DNA of 21,123 nucleotides from Gammaproteobacteria bacterium (GTDB lineage: Bacteria > Pseudomonadota > Gammaproteobacteria > JAJDOJ01). The DNA is taken from positions 1-21,123 of the forward strand of contig JALVEU010000294.1 in NCBI GenBank assembly GCA_027030565.1, read 5' to 3'. This document shows positions 6,957 through 15,497 of this stretch, piece by piece (within the stretch, counting starts at the first letter, position 1; every line of letters begins with the position of its first letter). The position numbers and the translations under genes were made by a program. The notes below the pieces were generated by a model that searched no databases, was not told the origin of the DNA, and worked only from the letters and a program-made list of their open reading frames with translations.

Positions 6957-8174
6957 ATGCGTATCGGATTCGTCTCCACCTATCCGCCCATCGAATGCGG
7001 CATCGCCACCTACACCGAATCGCTCACCAAGGCGCTGCGCGCGGCGCGCAACGAGACCTTCGTGGTGAGCCAGTTCGGGGCCCAGGGTGAACGGGTCTTT
7101 GCCCTGTATCAGCCCCAGTCGCCTTCGTTCGCCGCCGACGTGTTCTATACCAGTACACGGCTCACGCCCGACGTGATGCACATCCAACACGAGTACGGTC
7201 TGTATGGGACCCAGAAGGGTGTCGAGCTCATCGAGCTCATCCTGCGCTACCGGCTGGCGGGACTGCCGGTGGTCACCACGTTGCACACGGTCTACGAGCG
7301 GCTCCAGCGCGACGAACGTATCCTGCTCAAACCCATCGTGGAGAACAGCCAGGCGGTCATCGTCCACGAGGCGTTTCAGAAAGACACCCTGGTGGATGCG
7401 TTCGGCATGGCCGAGCGCATCCACGTGATCGAGCACGGGGTGCGCGAGATCGAGCCCATTCAGGACGCCAAGGCCAAGCTGGGACTGGAGGGCAAGAAAG
7501 TGATCCTGCTGGCGGGCTACTTCCGCCCCAGCAAGGGTTTCCACAAGATCGTGGAGCGTTTCCCCGAGATCGCCGCGCGCGATCCCGACGTGGTGCTGGT
7601 GGTGGCCGGCAAGGTCCGCAACATCGAGTTCGACGACTACCAGCGCGAGTTCTTCACCCGGCTCAACGCCTCACCGGTGCTCGACCGCATCCGCATCCTG
7701 CGCGGGCAGTTCCCCCAATACACCTTCGACACCATCCTCTCGGCCGCCGATGTCATGGTGCTGCCCTACGAGCGTGGCGCGCAGAGCGGCATGTTCGCCC
7801 AGGCCCTGGCGCTGCAGCGCCCGGTGGTGGCGTCGAATCTGCGGGCTTTCCGCCTGCTGGCCGAACGCAGCGGGGCTGGTCTCGTCGTGGAGCGCGACGA
7901 GGACTGGGTGGAGACCATCCTGCGGGTGCTCTCCGACGACGCCCTGCGCCGGCGCATGCAGGCCAACGCCCGCCGCTACGTGCGCGAACGGGCCTCCTGG
8001 CGGCTGATCGCCCGTCGCCACGTGGAGGTCTATCATGGTGTCGTCACCGTGCCCTACGGCAAGGCGGAGTACGTCTATTTCCCCGAACCCGAGGGTCATC
8101 CCAGCGCCTATGGCGAGGACCGGCCGTTGCCGCCCAGCGACCGGGGTGCCGCGGTGTTGGACAAGGCCTCCTAG
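6957..8174 (+). CDS. GT4-family glycosyltransferase
   Basis: The protein has 405 residues starting MRIGFVSTYPPIECGIATYT; the STYPPxxCGIATYT opening is typical of a GT4 subgroup with a GT-B fold. HIQHEYGLYG lies near 74-83, VVTTLHTVYE near 104, and the nucleotide-sugar half carries GYFRPSKGF (about 187-195), VLVVAGKVRN and VLPYERGAQSGMFAQALALQ with RPVVASNLRAF. The usual second glutamate of the E-x7-E motif is absent; the QSGMFAQAL variant is read here as the subgroup form rather than damage. No membrane helix is visible. GAGGTG about 10 bases upstream supports the ATG. The enzyme probably transfers a sugar such as mannose from a nucleotide donor; donor and acceptor are unknown. It is likely co-transcribed with the GH130 gene and ends 17 bases from a convergent gene. 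Confidence 0.88.
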   Translation: MRIGFVSTYPPIECGIATYTESLTKALRAARNETFVVSQFGAQGERVFALYQPQSPSFAADVFYTSTRLTPDVMHIQHEYGLYGTQKGVELIELILRYRLAGLPVVTTLHTVYERLQRDERILLKPIVENSQAVIVHEAFQKDTLVDAFGMAERIHVIEHGVREIEPIQDAKAKLGLEGKKVILLAGYFRPSKGFHKIVERFPEIAARDPDVVLVVAGKVRNIEFDDYQREFFTRLNASPVLDRIRILRGQFPQYTFDTILSAADVMVLPYERGAQSGMFAQALALQRPVVASNLRAFRLLAERSGAGLVVERDEDWVETILRVLSDDALRRRMQANARRYVRERASWRLIARRHVEVYHGVVTVPYGKAEYVYFPEPEGHPSAYGEDRPLPPSDRGAAVLDKAS

Positions 8175-8191
8175 GGGCCGCCGGCCACCGT

Positions 8192-9340
8192 TCAGCTCTC
8201 CTCGTCGAACAGGAACACGGCCTTGATCTCCGCCTCGTCCTCCAGGTTGCCGCCGAAGGCCCCGGCCACCACGCCCAGGGTGGCCATGAAGGCGGCATAG
8301 CGGCTCAAGGACAGGGACTCGGGGTCCAGGCCCGACCAGCCGGCGAAGACCACCTCGGGGAAGGCGCTCATCACCACCAGGGAGATGACGAACAGGCTCA
8401 GCCACAGGGAGGCGATGCCCACCAGCAGGGAGCCGAACAGGACGATGCGCGTGCGTACCAGCTGCTCGCGCAGGCCCGTGATCCGGCCCATTTGATGAAA
8501 GTTCTGTCCCACGTAGATGCTCAGGGCGGCGAGCAGCACCACCACCGCCGCGCCGACCCCGAGCCAGGCGGCGGACAGGTGTGCCCCCAGTTCCCAGGCC
8601 TCGGCGCTCAGGAACAGGAAGACCACGGTGACGGCCGTGGCGGCGGTGTAGCGGCCCAGGTGCACGGGCATGCGCCAGGGCGCGTAGTCGACCATGTCGG
8701 TGAGGATGCCCAGGGGATCGCTGCACAGGGTGTCCCAGACGAAGCGCAGGCGCCGCGGGGTGCGTCCCTCTTCTTCCACCCGGCGGTCGGCCACCGTCCG
8801 GAGGCGGGCCTCCACCTCCGCCACCGCCGCCGGCGAAAAGTCGGCCGCCGCCAGTCGTTCGATCTCCTCGGTGGCCTGCATCACGCCCCCGTAGGCATGG
8901 TCCAGGCCGAACAGGTGACCCAGCAGGTGCAGGGTCAGGCCCGTGAGCCGTTCGACCACGTCGGGTTCGCCGCGCAGGCGCGCGCTGGAGAACACCGCCG
9001 TCTCCAGCGCCGAGGAGGGCACCCCCATGACGAAGATCCGATTGCGCGCGGTCAGCTCGTTGGGCACGTAGACCACGGCATAGTCCAAGTGGCGGAGCAG
9101 CTTTTCCTCGGCGCCCAGTTCCAAGAGGACCAACGGATCGATGGGCCCCACGTCGGGGTACACACAGCGTTCGATGCGCCGGCGCTGCCAGGCGTAGGCG
9201 GGGAACTGTCGCTCCAGCCGTGCATGCACCGCCGTCGAGACCTCCTCCAGCAGCCGCTGGTGCTCCGCGTCCAGGGGCACGGCGCTGATCCAGCCGATGG
9301 AGACCACGGGGCGGGCGGAGTCTGCGCAGGCTTCGTTCAT
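8192..9340 (-). CDS. Membrane protein with a metzincin-like HxxxHxxGxxH motif lacking the catalytic Glu
   Basis: The protein has 382 residues starting MNEACADSARPVVSIGWISA. The N-terminal half is soluble and contains LTLHLLGHLFGLDH, with His138, His142 and His148 spaced as in archaemetzincins and other metzincins (HExxHxxGxxH). Leucine stands at 139 where the catalytic Glu should be. GGVM (151-154) follows at the place of a Met-turn. The C-terminal half has about four hydrophobic helices (about 231-247, 255-276, 299-326 and 345-363). I do not recognise the family by name. The fold may still bind zinc, but ordinary metallopeptidase chemistry looks unlikely. Its ATG overlaps the stop of the antiporter gene (ATGA), so the two are translationally coupled, and a role linked to the antiporter is a reasonable inference. 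Confidence 0.8.
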   Translation of the reverse strand: MNEACADSARPVVSIGWISAVPLDAEHQRLLEEVSTAVHARLERQFPAYAWQRRRIERCVYPDVGPIDPLVLLELGAEEKLLRHLDYAVVYVPNELTARNRIFVMGVPSSALETAVFSSARLRGEPDVVERLTGLTLHLLGHLFGLDHAYGGVMQATEEIERLAAADFSPAAVAEVEARLRTVADRRVEEEGRTPRRLRFVWDTLCSDPLGILTDMVDYAPWRMPVHLGRYTAATAVTVVFLFLSAEAWELGAHLSAAWLGVGAAVVVLLAALSIYVGQNFHQMGRITGLREQLVRTRIVLFGSLLVGIASLWLSLFVISLVVMSAFPEVVFAGWSGLDPESLSLSRYAAFMATLGVVAGAFGGNLEDEAEIKAVFLFDEES

Positions 9341-11304
9341 GGGGCTCCCGTGAGCAGATAGGATTCGGCGCGTTCCAGCGCCTCGGGTCGGCCGCGCAAC
9401 AATACCACGTCACCCTCCCGCAGGCGGGTGTCGGCGGTGGGTGCGGGGACGGTGATGCCGGCCCGGCGCACGGCGCTGATCTGCACCTCGCCGCCCAGAT
9501 CCAGCTCGGCGAGCCGCCGTCCCACTGCGAAAGCATCCCGTGGCAGGGGCACGGCGTGCAGGTGTACGCGATAGCGCTGCTCCTCCTCGCCCTCCTCGGC
9601 CCCGTGGATGAACTCCCGCAGCAGGTGGTAACGGTCGGCGCGGATGGCGGCCACGCGCTCGGCCACCTCCGATTCGGGTCGTCCCAGCAGGACCAGCAAC
9701 TGGGCGCCGAGCAGCAGGCTGGCCTCCAGCCCTTCGGCCAGCACCTCCGTGGCGCCCGCGTCCAGGAGCTCGGCCAGATGGGTGTCGTCGCGCGTGCGCA
9801 CCAGGATCACCAGGTCCGGGTTGAGGCGACGTGCCAGGGCGACGGTGCGCACCGCGGCCCCGGGCCGATCGTGGGTCACCACCAGCGCCCGGGCCCGCTC
9901 CACGCCGGCGGCGCGCAGGATGGACTCCCGCGTGGCATCGCCGTAGAACACCGGCTGGCCCATTTCGCGGGTCTCGCGCACCCGGGCCGGATCCAGGTCC
10001 AGGGCGACGAAGTCGTAGGAGTCCTCCTGGAGCAGGGTGGCCACGTTCTGGCCGATCCGGGCATAACCCACGATCACCACGTGACCCTGGAGCTCCCGGC
10101 TCTCCTGCTCGATGAGCCCTTCCGGGCCGGTCTGGATGCGTTGCGGCAGGCCCGCGATGCGGCGGGCGAGGGCGTCGTTGAACCGCACCAGAATGGGCGC
10201 CAGGGCCATGCTGGCGATGATCGCGGCCAGGAGCACCTGTCCGTGGGGCTGGGGAATCAGCCCCGCCTGCAGGCCGCCCGCCACCAGGAGCAGCCCGAAC
10301 TCCCCACCCTGGGCCAGACAGGCGGCGGTGCGCAGGCCCACCGCGGGACGTTCGCCAAAGATGCGGGCCAGCAGCGCTACCAGCAACCCCTTGCCGACCA
10401 CGAAGGCCAGGGTCACCAGCACCACCCACGGGCCGTTGGAAAGCATCTGCAGCGGGTCCAGGAGCATGCCCACGGTGGCGAAGAACAGGCCGAGCAGCAC
10501 CTCCTGGAAGGGGCGCACGTCGGCCTCGATCTGGTGTCTGAACTCAGTCTCCCCCAGCACCATGCCGGCCAGGAAGGCGCCCAGTGGGGCCGAGAGGCCG
10601 GCCAGGTGCACCAGGGTGGCCGAGGCCATCACGATCAGCAGGGCGAACAGCATGAACAGCTCGTTGGAGTGAACGCTGGCCACCCAGTGCAGGAGGGGGC
10701 GCGCCAGCCAGCGACCGGCCAGGAACAGGAGGGCGAACACCGCCAGGCCCTTGACGAAGGGGGCCGCCAGGGCCAGCCAGCCGGCGCCCGCCTCCGGTGC
10801 CGAACCGAGCAGGATGAGGAACGGCAGGGTGGCCAGGTCCTGCAGGAGGAGCACGGCCACTGCGGCGCGCCCGTGGCGCGTGGACAACTCCATCTGCTCG
10901 GCCAGCTGACGCACGACGATGGCGGTGGAGGACATGGCGAAGGCCCCGCCCACCAGCACCGCGCCCTGGGGCGGTACGCCCAGCCACCAGGCCAGCGTCG
11001 CCGCCAGGAGTGTGCCCAGTAGCACCTCGCTCCCGCCCAGTCCCAGCACCAGGCGGCGATTGGCCAGCAGCTCCGGCAGGGTGAACTCCAACCCCACCGT
11101 GAACATCAGGAACACCACGCCGAGCTCGGCCAGGAAGCGGGTCTGCTCGTTGTCCGGCAGCCAGCCGAAACCATGGGGCCCCACCAACGCCCCGACCACC
11201 AGGTAACCCAGGATCGGCGGCAGGCGCAGGCGCCGGAAGGCCCACACCACCACCACCGCGGTGGCCAGCAGGATCAGCAGCGAGGTGAAGAAGTCCCGTT
11301 CCAT
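9337..11304 (-). CDS. KefB/KefC-type CPA2 monovalent cation/proton antiporter with RCK domains
   Basis: The protein has 655 residues. It starts MERDFFTSLLILLATAVVVV, then FRRLRLPPILGYLVVGALVG, the standard opening of CPA2 exchangers; a TTG 22 codons upstream is rejected because it adds a non-conserved tail. About 12-13 membrane helices fill residues 5-380, including LLLQDLATLP with the conserved Gln-Asp pair (Asp156) that carries ions. A TrkA-N (RCK) domain follows, with VVIVGYARIGQNVATLL (about 409-425) as the Rossmann glycine motif, then a linker and a TrkA-C domain (about 575-650, LRGRPEALERAE). Members move K+ or Na+ against H+ and are gated by nucleotides or thiols. A glutathione-specific loop as in KefC cannot be confirmed. 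It overlaps the next gene by ATGA and shares an upstream region with hsp20. Confidence 0.92.
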   Translation of the reverse strand: MERDFFTSLLILLATAVVVVWAFRRLRLPPILGYLVVGALVGPHGFGWLPDNEQTRFLAELGVVFLMFTVGLEFTLPELLANRRLVLGLGGSEVLLGTLLAATLAWWLGVPPQGAVLVGGAFAMSSTAIVVRQLAEQMELSTRHGRAAVAVLLLQDLATLPFLILLGSAPEAGAGWLALAAPFVKGLAVFALLFLAGRWLARPLLHWVASVHSNELFMLFALLIVMASATLVHLAGLSAPLGAFLAGMVLGETEFRHQIEADVRPFQEVLLGLFFATVGMLLDPLQMLSNGPWVVLVTLAFVVGKGLLVALLARIFGERPAVGLRTAACLAQGGEFGLLLVAGGLQAGLIPQPHGQVLLAAIIASMALAPILVRFNDALARRIAGLPQRIQTGPEGLIEQESRELQGHVVIVGYARIGQNVATLLQEDSYDFVALDLDPARVRETREMGQPVFYGDATRESILRAAGVERARALVVTHDRPGAAVRTVALARRLNPDLVILVRTRDDTHLAELLDAGATEVLAEGLEASLLLGAQLLVLLGRPESEVAERVAAIRADRYHLLREFIHGAEEGEEEQRYRVHLHAVPLPRDAFAVGRRLAELDLGGEVQISAVRRAGITVPAPTADTRLREGDVVLLRGRPEALERAESYLLTGAP

Positions 11305-11375
11305 ATTCGTGTGCGTGCCATGGTGCACCCAAAGACTAGAACAGATGACGGCGGGGGAGCGGGACTTCAAGGCGG

Positions 11376-11405
11376 CTTGTAATCTCCCGCGAGCGCTCCC
11401 ACATA
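11376..11405 (+). promoter_or_regulatory. Candidate sigma-32 heat-shock promoter
   Basis: CTTGTAA (11376-11382) and CCCACATA (11398-11405) are separated by 15 bases, close to the sigma-32 consensus CTTGAAA and CCCCATnT. It lies 45 bases before the first Hsp20 start, and the genes behind it are heat-shock genes. Confidence 0.55.
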
Positions 11406-11450
11406 AGGGGGACGACAGCGAAACCCTGCCTGAAACGGAGGAGACACGAG

Positions 11451-11900
11451 ATGTTCGAACGCTTGCTGGGATTCGATACCGATCTGTTCGACCGCTTCGC
11501 GCAGATGCAGCGCGAGCTGGACGAGTTGTTCGGGCGCGCGCTGCCCACTGCGGCGATCCGCGGCGTGCCTGCGGGGACCTTTCCGGCCGTCAACCTGGGG
11601 GAAACCGACAACGACGTGCGGGTGTACGTGTTCGCTCCGGGGATCGATCCGGAGAAGCTCGACGTGACCATGGAGGGCAACGTGCTCGCCATCGAAGGCG
11701 AGCGCCAGGAGTCGGTGCCCGACAATGCCACCGTATACCGCAACGAGCGCTTCCAGGGCCGGTTCCGCCGCGTACTCGCCCTGCCCGAGGCGGTGGACGA
11801 GGAGCAGGTGAACGCCACGTACAAGGATGGCGTCCTGCAAGTGGTGGTCGGCAAGAAGGCTGAGGCGCAGCCGCGCAAGATCGAAGTGAAGGCAGACTGA
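11451..11900 (+). CDS. Hsp20 small heat-shock protein (first of two)
   Basis: The protein has 149 residues starting MFERLLGFDTDLFDRFAQMQ, with a GGAGGAG ribosome binding site 8 bases upstream. An amphipathic N-terminus (1-45) is followed by an alpha-crystallin domain (about 45-138) with VFAPGIDPEKLDVTMEGNVL and the terminal strand DGVLQVVV, then a short tail RKIEVKAD carrying the I-x-V anchor used for oligomer assembly. Such proteins are ATP-independent holdases that bind unfolding proteins for later refolding by DnaK/ClpB. It is followed after 16 bases by a second Hsp20 gene, and both lie between a candidate sigma-32 promoter and a strong terminator, so they form a two-gene heat-shock operon. 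Confidence 0.95.
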   Translation: MFERLLGFDTDLFDRFAQMQRELDELFGRALPTAAIRGVPAGTFPAVNLGETDNDVRVYVFAPGIDPEKLDVTMEGNVLAIEGERQESVPDNATVYRNERFQGRFRRVLALPEAVDEEQVNATYKDGVLQVVVGKKAEAQPRKIEVKAD

Positions 11901-11916
11901 GACGAGGAGGTAGACC

Positions 11917-12321
11917 ATGGCCGACAGCAAAGAACTCACCGAACGGCAGGAGACGGCGCCCGAGGCCCGTGCCGGCACGGCACCCACGCAGGTGGTGCTC
12001 GTTCCCGCCGTGGACGTGCTGGAGGATCCCGACGGGCTTACGGTGGTGGCGGACATGCCGGGCGTATCCGCCGATCGCCTGGACTTGCGGGTGGAGAAGG
12101 ATCAGCTGGTGATCGAGGGTGACCTCGCCGTCGATGTCCCCGCGGAGATGGAGCCGCTGTATGCGGAGGTCCGGGGCAGCCATTACCGGCGGGCCTTCTC
12201 GCTGAGCCAAGAGCTGGACACGGATGCCATCGGCGCGGAGATGAAAGACGGCGTGCTGCGGGTCCGTATCCCCAAGAAGGAGGCCCACCGGCCGAGGAAG
12301 ATCCAGGTCCAGGTGGGCTGA
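11917..12321 (+). CDS. Hsp20 small heat-shock protein (second of two)
   Basis: The protein has 134 residues starting MADSKELTERQETAPEARAG. AGGAGG stands 8 bases before the ATG. The N-terminal arm is short, polar and disordered-looking (1-30), unlike the hydrophobic arm of the first copy. The alpha-crystallin domain (about 30-125) has VVADMPGVSADRLDLRVEKD, a YRRAF strand and DGVLRVRIPK; the tail ends RKIQVQVG with an I-x-V anchor. It is a diverged paralogue of the upstream gene rather than a recent duplicate. Two-class Hsp20 pairs often form mixed oligomers; whether that happens here is unknown. Confidence 0.95.
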   Translation: MADSKELTERQETAPEARAGTAPTQVVLVPAVDVLEDPDGLTVVADMPGVSADRLDLRVEKDQLVIEGDLAVDVPAEMEPLYAEVRGSHYRRAFSLSQELDTDAIGAEMKDGVLRVRIPKKEAHRPRKIQVQVG

Positions 12322-12347
12322 CCGGCTTCCCACCAGCCGGGATGCAG

Positions 12348-12378
12348 GGCGGTCACCCCGAGGGGTGACCGCCTTTTT
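12348..12378 (+). terminator. Intrinsic terminator of the hsp20 operon
   Basis: GGCGGTCACCCC (12348-12359) pairs with GGGGTGACCGCC (12362-12373), giving an 11-bp stem capped by CGAG when the innermost pair is opened, followed immediately by TTTTT (12374-12378). It lies 27 bases beyond the second Hsp20 stop. Confidence 0.92.
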
Positions 12379-12394
12379 GTTGGTGTGCCCCCAC

Positions 12395-12428
12395 GTTCAG
12401 TCCTCGTTCAGGGTGCCGCGCGTAGCCT
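12395..12428 (+). promoter_or_regulatory. Tandem GTTCAG box, candidate PhoP-type operator with promoter
   Basis: GTTCAG occurs at 12395-12400 and again at 12406-12411, with a 5-base spacer and so an 11-base period, the layout bound by OmpR/PhoP-family response regulators. A weak -10 (TAGCCT, 12423-12428) begins 11 bases after the second half-site, the spacing of class II PhoP promoters, where the box replaces the -35. The operon behind it encodes exactly such a regulator, so autoregulation is likely. Confidence 0.5.
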
Positions 12429-12466
12429 TTTCTCCAAGAGCGTGAAACCACGAGGAGGAAGGCACG

Positions 12467-13042
12467 ATGAACAAGACATCCTGGATGCTGGCGTGGACGG
12501 CGGCCGGCCTGCTCACGATGCCGGTGGCGGGGCTGGCCTCGGATGGCTACGTGGACCGGGCGCGTGTGGTCTCGGTGCGGCCCATCTACGAGACGGTGGA
12601 GGTGGCGGTACCGCGCCGTGAGTGTTGGACCGAGCGGGTGGTGGAACGGTACAGCTCGGTGCCGGACTATGGCGGCGATGCGTTGTTTCCCACCCTCATC
12701 GGCGGCGCCCTGGGTGGCTACCTGGGCAACAAGCTGGGCGACGGCCGCTCAGAGGCGGTCACCACGGCCATGGGTACGGCCATCGGCCTGGCAGTGGGCC
12801 AGCAGGTGGGCCGCAAGCACCGACGCCACCACCACTATTCCGAACCGGTGCGCGTGCATCGTGAACGGCGCTGCCGTACCGTGGAGCACTACGAGACCGA
12901 GCGCCGGCTCACGGGCTATCGCGTAAAATACCGCTACAAGGGTCGGCTGTTCGAGACCATCACCGATCACCGCCCGGGGAAGTGGATCTCCGTGGAGGTG
13001 GATGTGGATCCGCTGGACGACTTTATCCTGGACGACGACTGA
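12467..13042 (+). CDS. Periplasmic/outer-membrane glycine-zipper (2TM) protein
   Basis: The protein has 191 residues. MNKTSWMLAWTAAGLLTMPV followed by AGLAS is a signal peptide without a lipobox cysteine. After a polar segment rich in RVVSVRP and VAVPRRECW comes a glycine-zipper stretch (about 73-110) with GGALGGYLGNKLGDG and AMGTAIGLAVGQQVG, typical of the Rick_17kDa_Anti/2TM domain. A His/Arg cluster (RKHRRHHHYSEP) follows, then a basic and Tyr-rich C-terminal domain ending in acidic DDFILDDD. GAGGAGGAA lies before the start. Proteins of this kind sit in or at the outer membrane and often belong to envelope-stress regulons; the function is not known in detail. It is the first gene of a probable operon with the PepSY, regulator and kinase genes. 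Confidence 0.85.
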   Translation: MNKTSWMLAWTAAGLLTMPVAGLASDGYVDRARVVSVRPIYETVEVAVPRRECWTERVVERYSSVPDYGGDALFPTLIGGALGGYLGNKLGDGRSEAVTTAMGTAIGLAVGQQVGRKHRRHHHYSEPVRVHRERRCRTVEHYETERRLTGYRVKYRYKGRLFETITDHRPGKWISVEVDVDPLDDFILDDD

Positions 13043-13051
13043 GGCCTGCCC

Positions 13052-13377
13052 ATGGGGCGTTTGCTTCCGGCCGTATTGTTGAGCGTGGCTGCCCTGACCT
13101 GCACCTTGCCGGCACAGGCCGCGGGTCGGTTCTGGGACCTGCACCCGACCGCGGGGCACGGCTATTCGCTCGACGAGGCGGTGCGCGAGGCACGCCGTCG
13201 GGGCAAGGTGCTCTCGGCCGATACGGTGGACGAGTCCGGCCGGCGGGTGCATCGCATCCGCGTGCTGACCGGAGAGGGGCAAGTGCGGCGCTACCGGTAC
13301 GACGCCGCCACCGGCGCACCGGTGCGCGGCGACCGGGGCCGCGGGCGGGCTGGCCGGCACGCGCCTAGGAGGCGGTG

Positions 13378-13378
<1 letters not shown>
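13052..13378 (+). CDS. Small periplasmic PepSY-domain protein
   Basis: The protein has 108 residues with a signal peptide (MGRLLPAVLLSVAALTCTLP, then AQA, cut before AGRFWD). A single PepSY-like repeat spans about 37-92: SLDEAVREARRRGKVLSADT, then a strand VHRIRVLTGEGQVRRYRYDA. The tail is very basic (RGDRGRGRAGRHAPRRR). The gene begins 9 bases after the glycine-zipper stop, and its TGA overlaps the regulator start by one base (TGATG). Single-domain PepSY proteins are common partners of PhoPQ-like two-component genes in proteobacteria and may modulate the sensor in the periplasm; that role is inferred from position. Confidence 0.85.
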
Positions 13379-14066
<688 letters not shown>

Positions 14067-14070
<4 letters not shown>

Positions 14071-15446
14071 GGGGCGATTGGCTCCATTCCCTGCACGGCC
14101 GCATGCTGGCCGTGTCCTTCGTGGTGCTGGCGGGGTTCCTCGGGGTGGCCGGGGTGGCCCTGGACCAGGCCTTTCGGCGCAGCGCCGAGACCGCGCTGCG
14201 GGAGCGGCTCATGGGGCACGTCTACGCACTGCTCGCGGCCGCCGACGAGGATGCCCGCGGGCGCATGGTGTTGCCCAGCGCGCTCCCGGACCCGCGCTTC
14301 GCCAATCCGGACTCCGGGCTGTATGCCGTGGTGGTGGGCTCCGACGGCTATCAGTGGCAGTCGCCTTCGCTCACCGGGCGCAGCGCGGACTTCCTCGATC
14401 CTCAGCCACCGGGCCAGCGCCGTTATTCTCGGGTCGCCAGCGACGGCCAGACGCTCTACGTGCTCAACTACGGCGTGTCTTGGGAGGACGATTTCGGTGT
14501 CCAGGTGCGGTACACCCTCGCAGTGGCGCTGGATTTCGAGCCGGTGGCGGCGGAGATGGCCGCCTTCCGAGCGAGCCTGTGGCGCTGGCTGGGCGGGCTC
14601 GCGGTGGCCTTGCTGCTGGTCCAGGGGTTGATCGTGCGCTGGGGGCTGCGTCCGCTGCGCAGCGTGGAGCAGGACCTGCAGCGGATCGAGAGCGGGGAGG
14701 CCGAACGGCTCGAGGGCGCGTATCCGCGCGAGCTCCAGGGCCTGACGCGGAGCCTCAACGCCCTGATTCGCAGCAGCCGTTCCAGTCGCGAGCGGTACCG
14801 CAACAGCCTGGGCAATCTCGCCCACAGCATGAAGACCCCGCTGGCCATACTGCGCAATGCCGCCGAGTCCGGTGCCCGCTCCGGGGAGCTGCGGGCCGTG
14901 GTGCTGGAACAGGTGCTGCGCATGGACGAGATCGTCCAGCATCAGCTGCGCCGTGCCGCGGCATCGGCACAAGTGGCCCTGGGCCGTGCCGTGGCCGTAG
15001 CGCCCGTCGCCGACCGCATCGCGCGCTCCCTGGCCCGGGTCTACGCCGACAAGCCCGTGGACATCGCGCTGGAAGTACAGGACGGGGCGCGCTTCTTCGG
15101 CGACGAAGGGGACCTCATGGAGATCCTCGGTAACCTGATGGAGAACGCCTGCAAGTACGGGCGGCACCGGGTGCGTGTGGGTGCACACGCCCTGCAGGCC
15201 GGCCGGCGCCCCGGGCTGCGCCTCTGGGTGGAGGACGACGGTGCGGGCATCGAGCCGCACCGGCACGGGGAGGTCCTGCAGCGTGGCCGGCGCCTGGACG
15301 AGCAGCAGCCGGGCCAGGGGATCGGCCTCTCGGTGGTACGCGAGATCGTGGAGGCCTATCAGGGCCGGATCCGCATCTCCCGCGGTGCCCTGGGCGGCGC
15401 CCGTGTCGAGGTGGAAATTCCCCCGCCGAGCCTCAGCCAGTTTTGA
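14067..15446 (+). CDS. PhoQ-like sensor histidine kinase
   Basis: The protein has 459 residues from the GTG at 14067, which overlaps the regulator stop by four bases; an ATG at 14103 is the only close alternative and would cut into the first membrane helix. The first helix is at about 14-33, a periplasmic sensor region at 34-170 (with LYAVVVGSDGYQWQSP and a WEDDFG acidic patch), the second helix at about 173-191, then a HAMP-like linker. His253 in NLAHSMKTPLAILR is the phosphorylation site. The ATPase has NLMENACKYG (N360), DDGAGI (390-395) and GQGIGL. The layout matches PhoQ-type kinases that sense Mg2+, cationic peptides or envelope state; the ligand here is unknown. Confidence 0.9.
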
Positions 15447-15497
15447 TATATTTCAAGAAAGCCATTCCACGACAGCCTGACCCCGGGGAGGACCCAG

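Noticed and set aside
7671..9536. 621-codon open frame on the minus strand
   Set aside because: It spans the end of the GT4 gene and the pseudo-metzincin gene in the wrong frame; its Gly/Arg/Pro-rich translation is typical of shadows.
9556..11022. 488-codon open frame on the plus strand
   Set aside because: It is antisense to the CPA2 antiporter gene, and the Gln/His-rich translation has no domain.
11305..11370. TTG at 11370 as the start of the antiporter gene
   Set aside because: The extra 22 residues are not like the family's N-terminus and would overlap the hsp20 promoter region.
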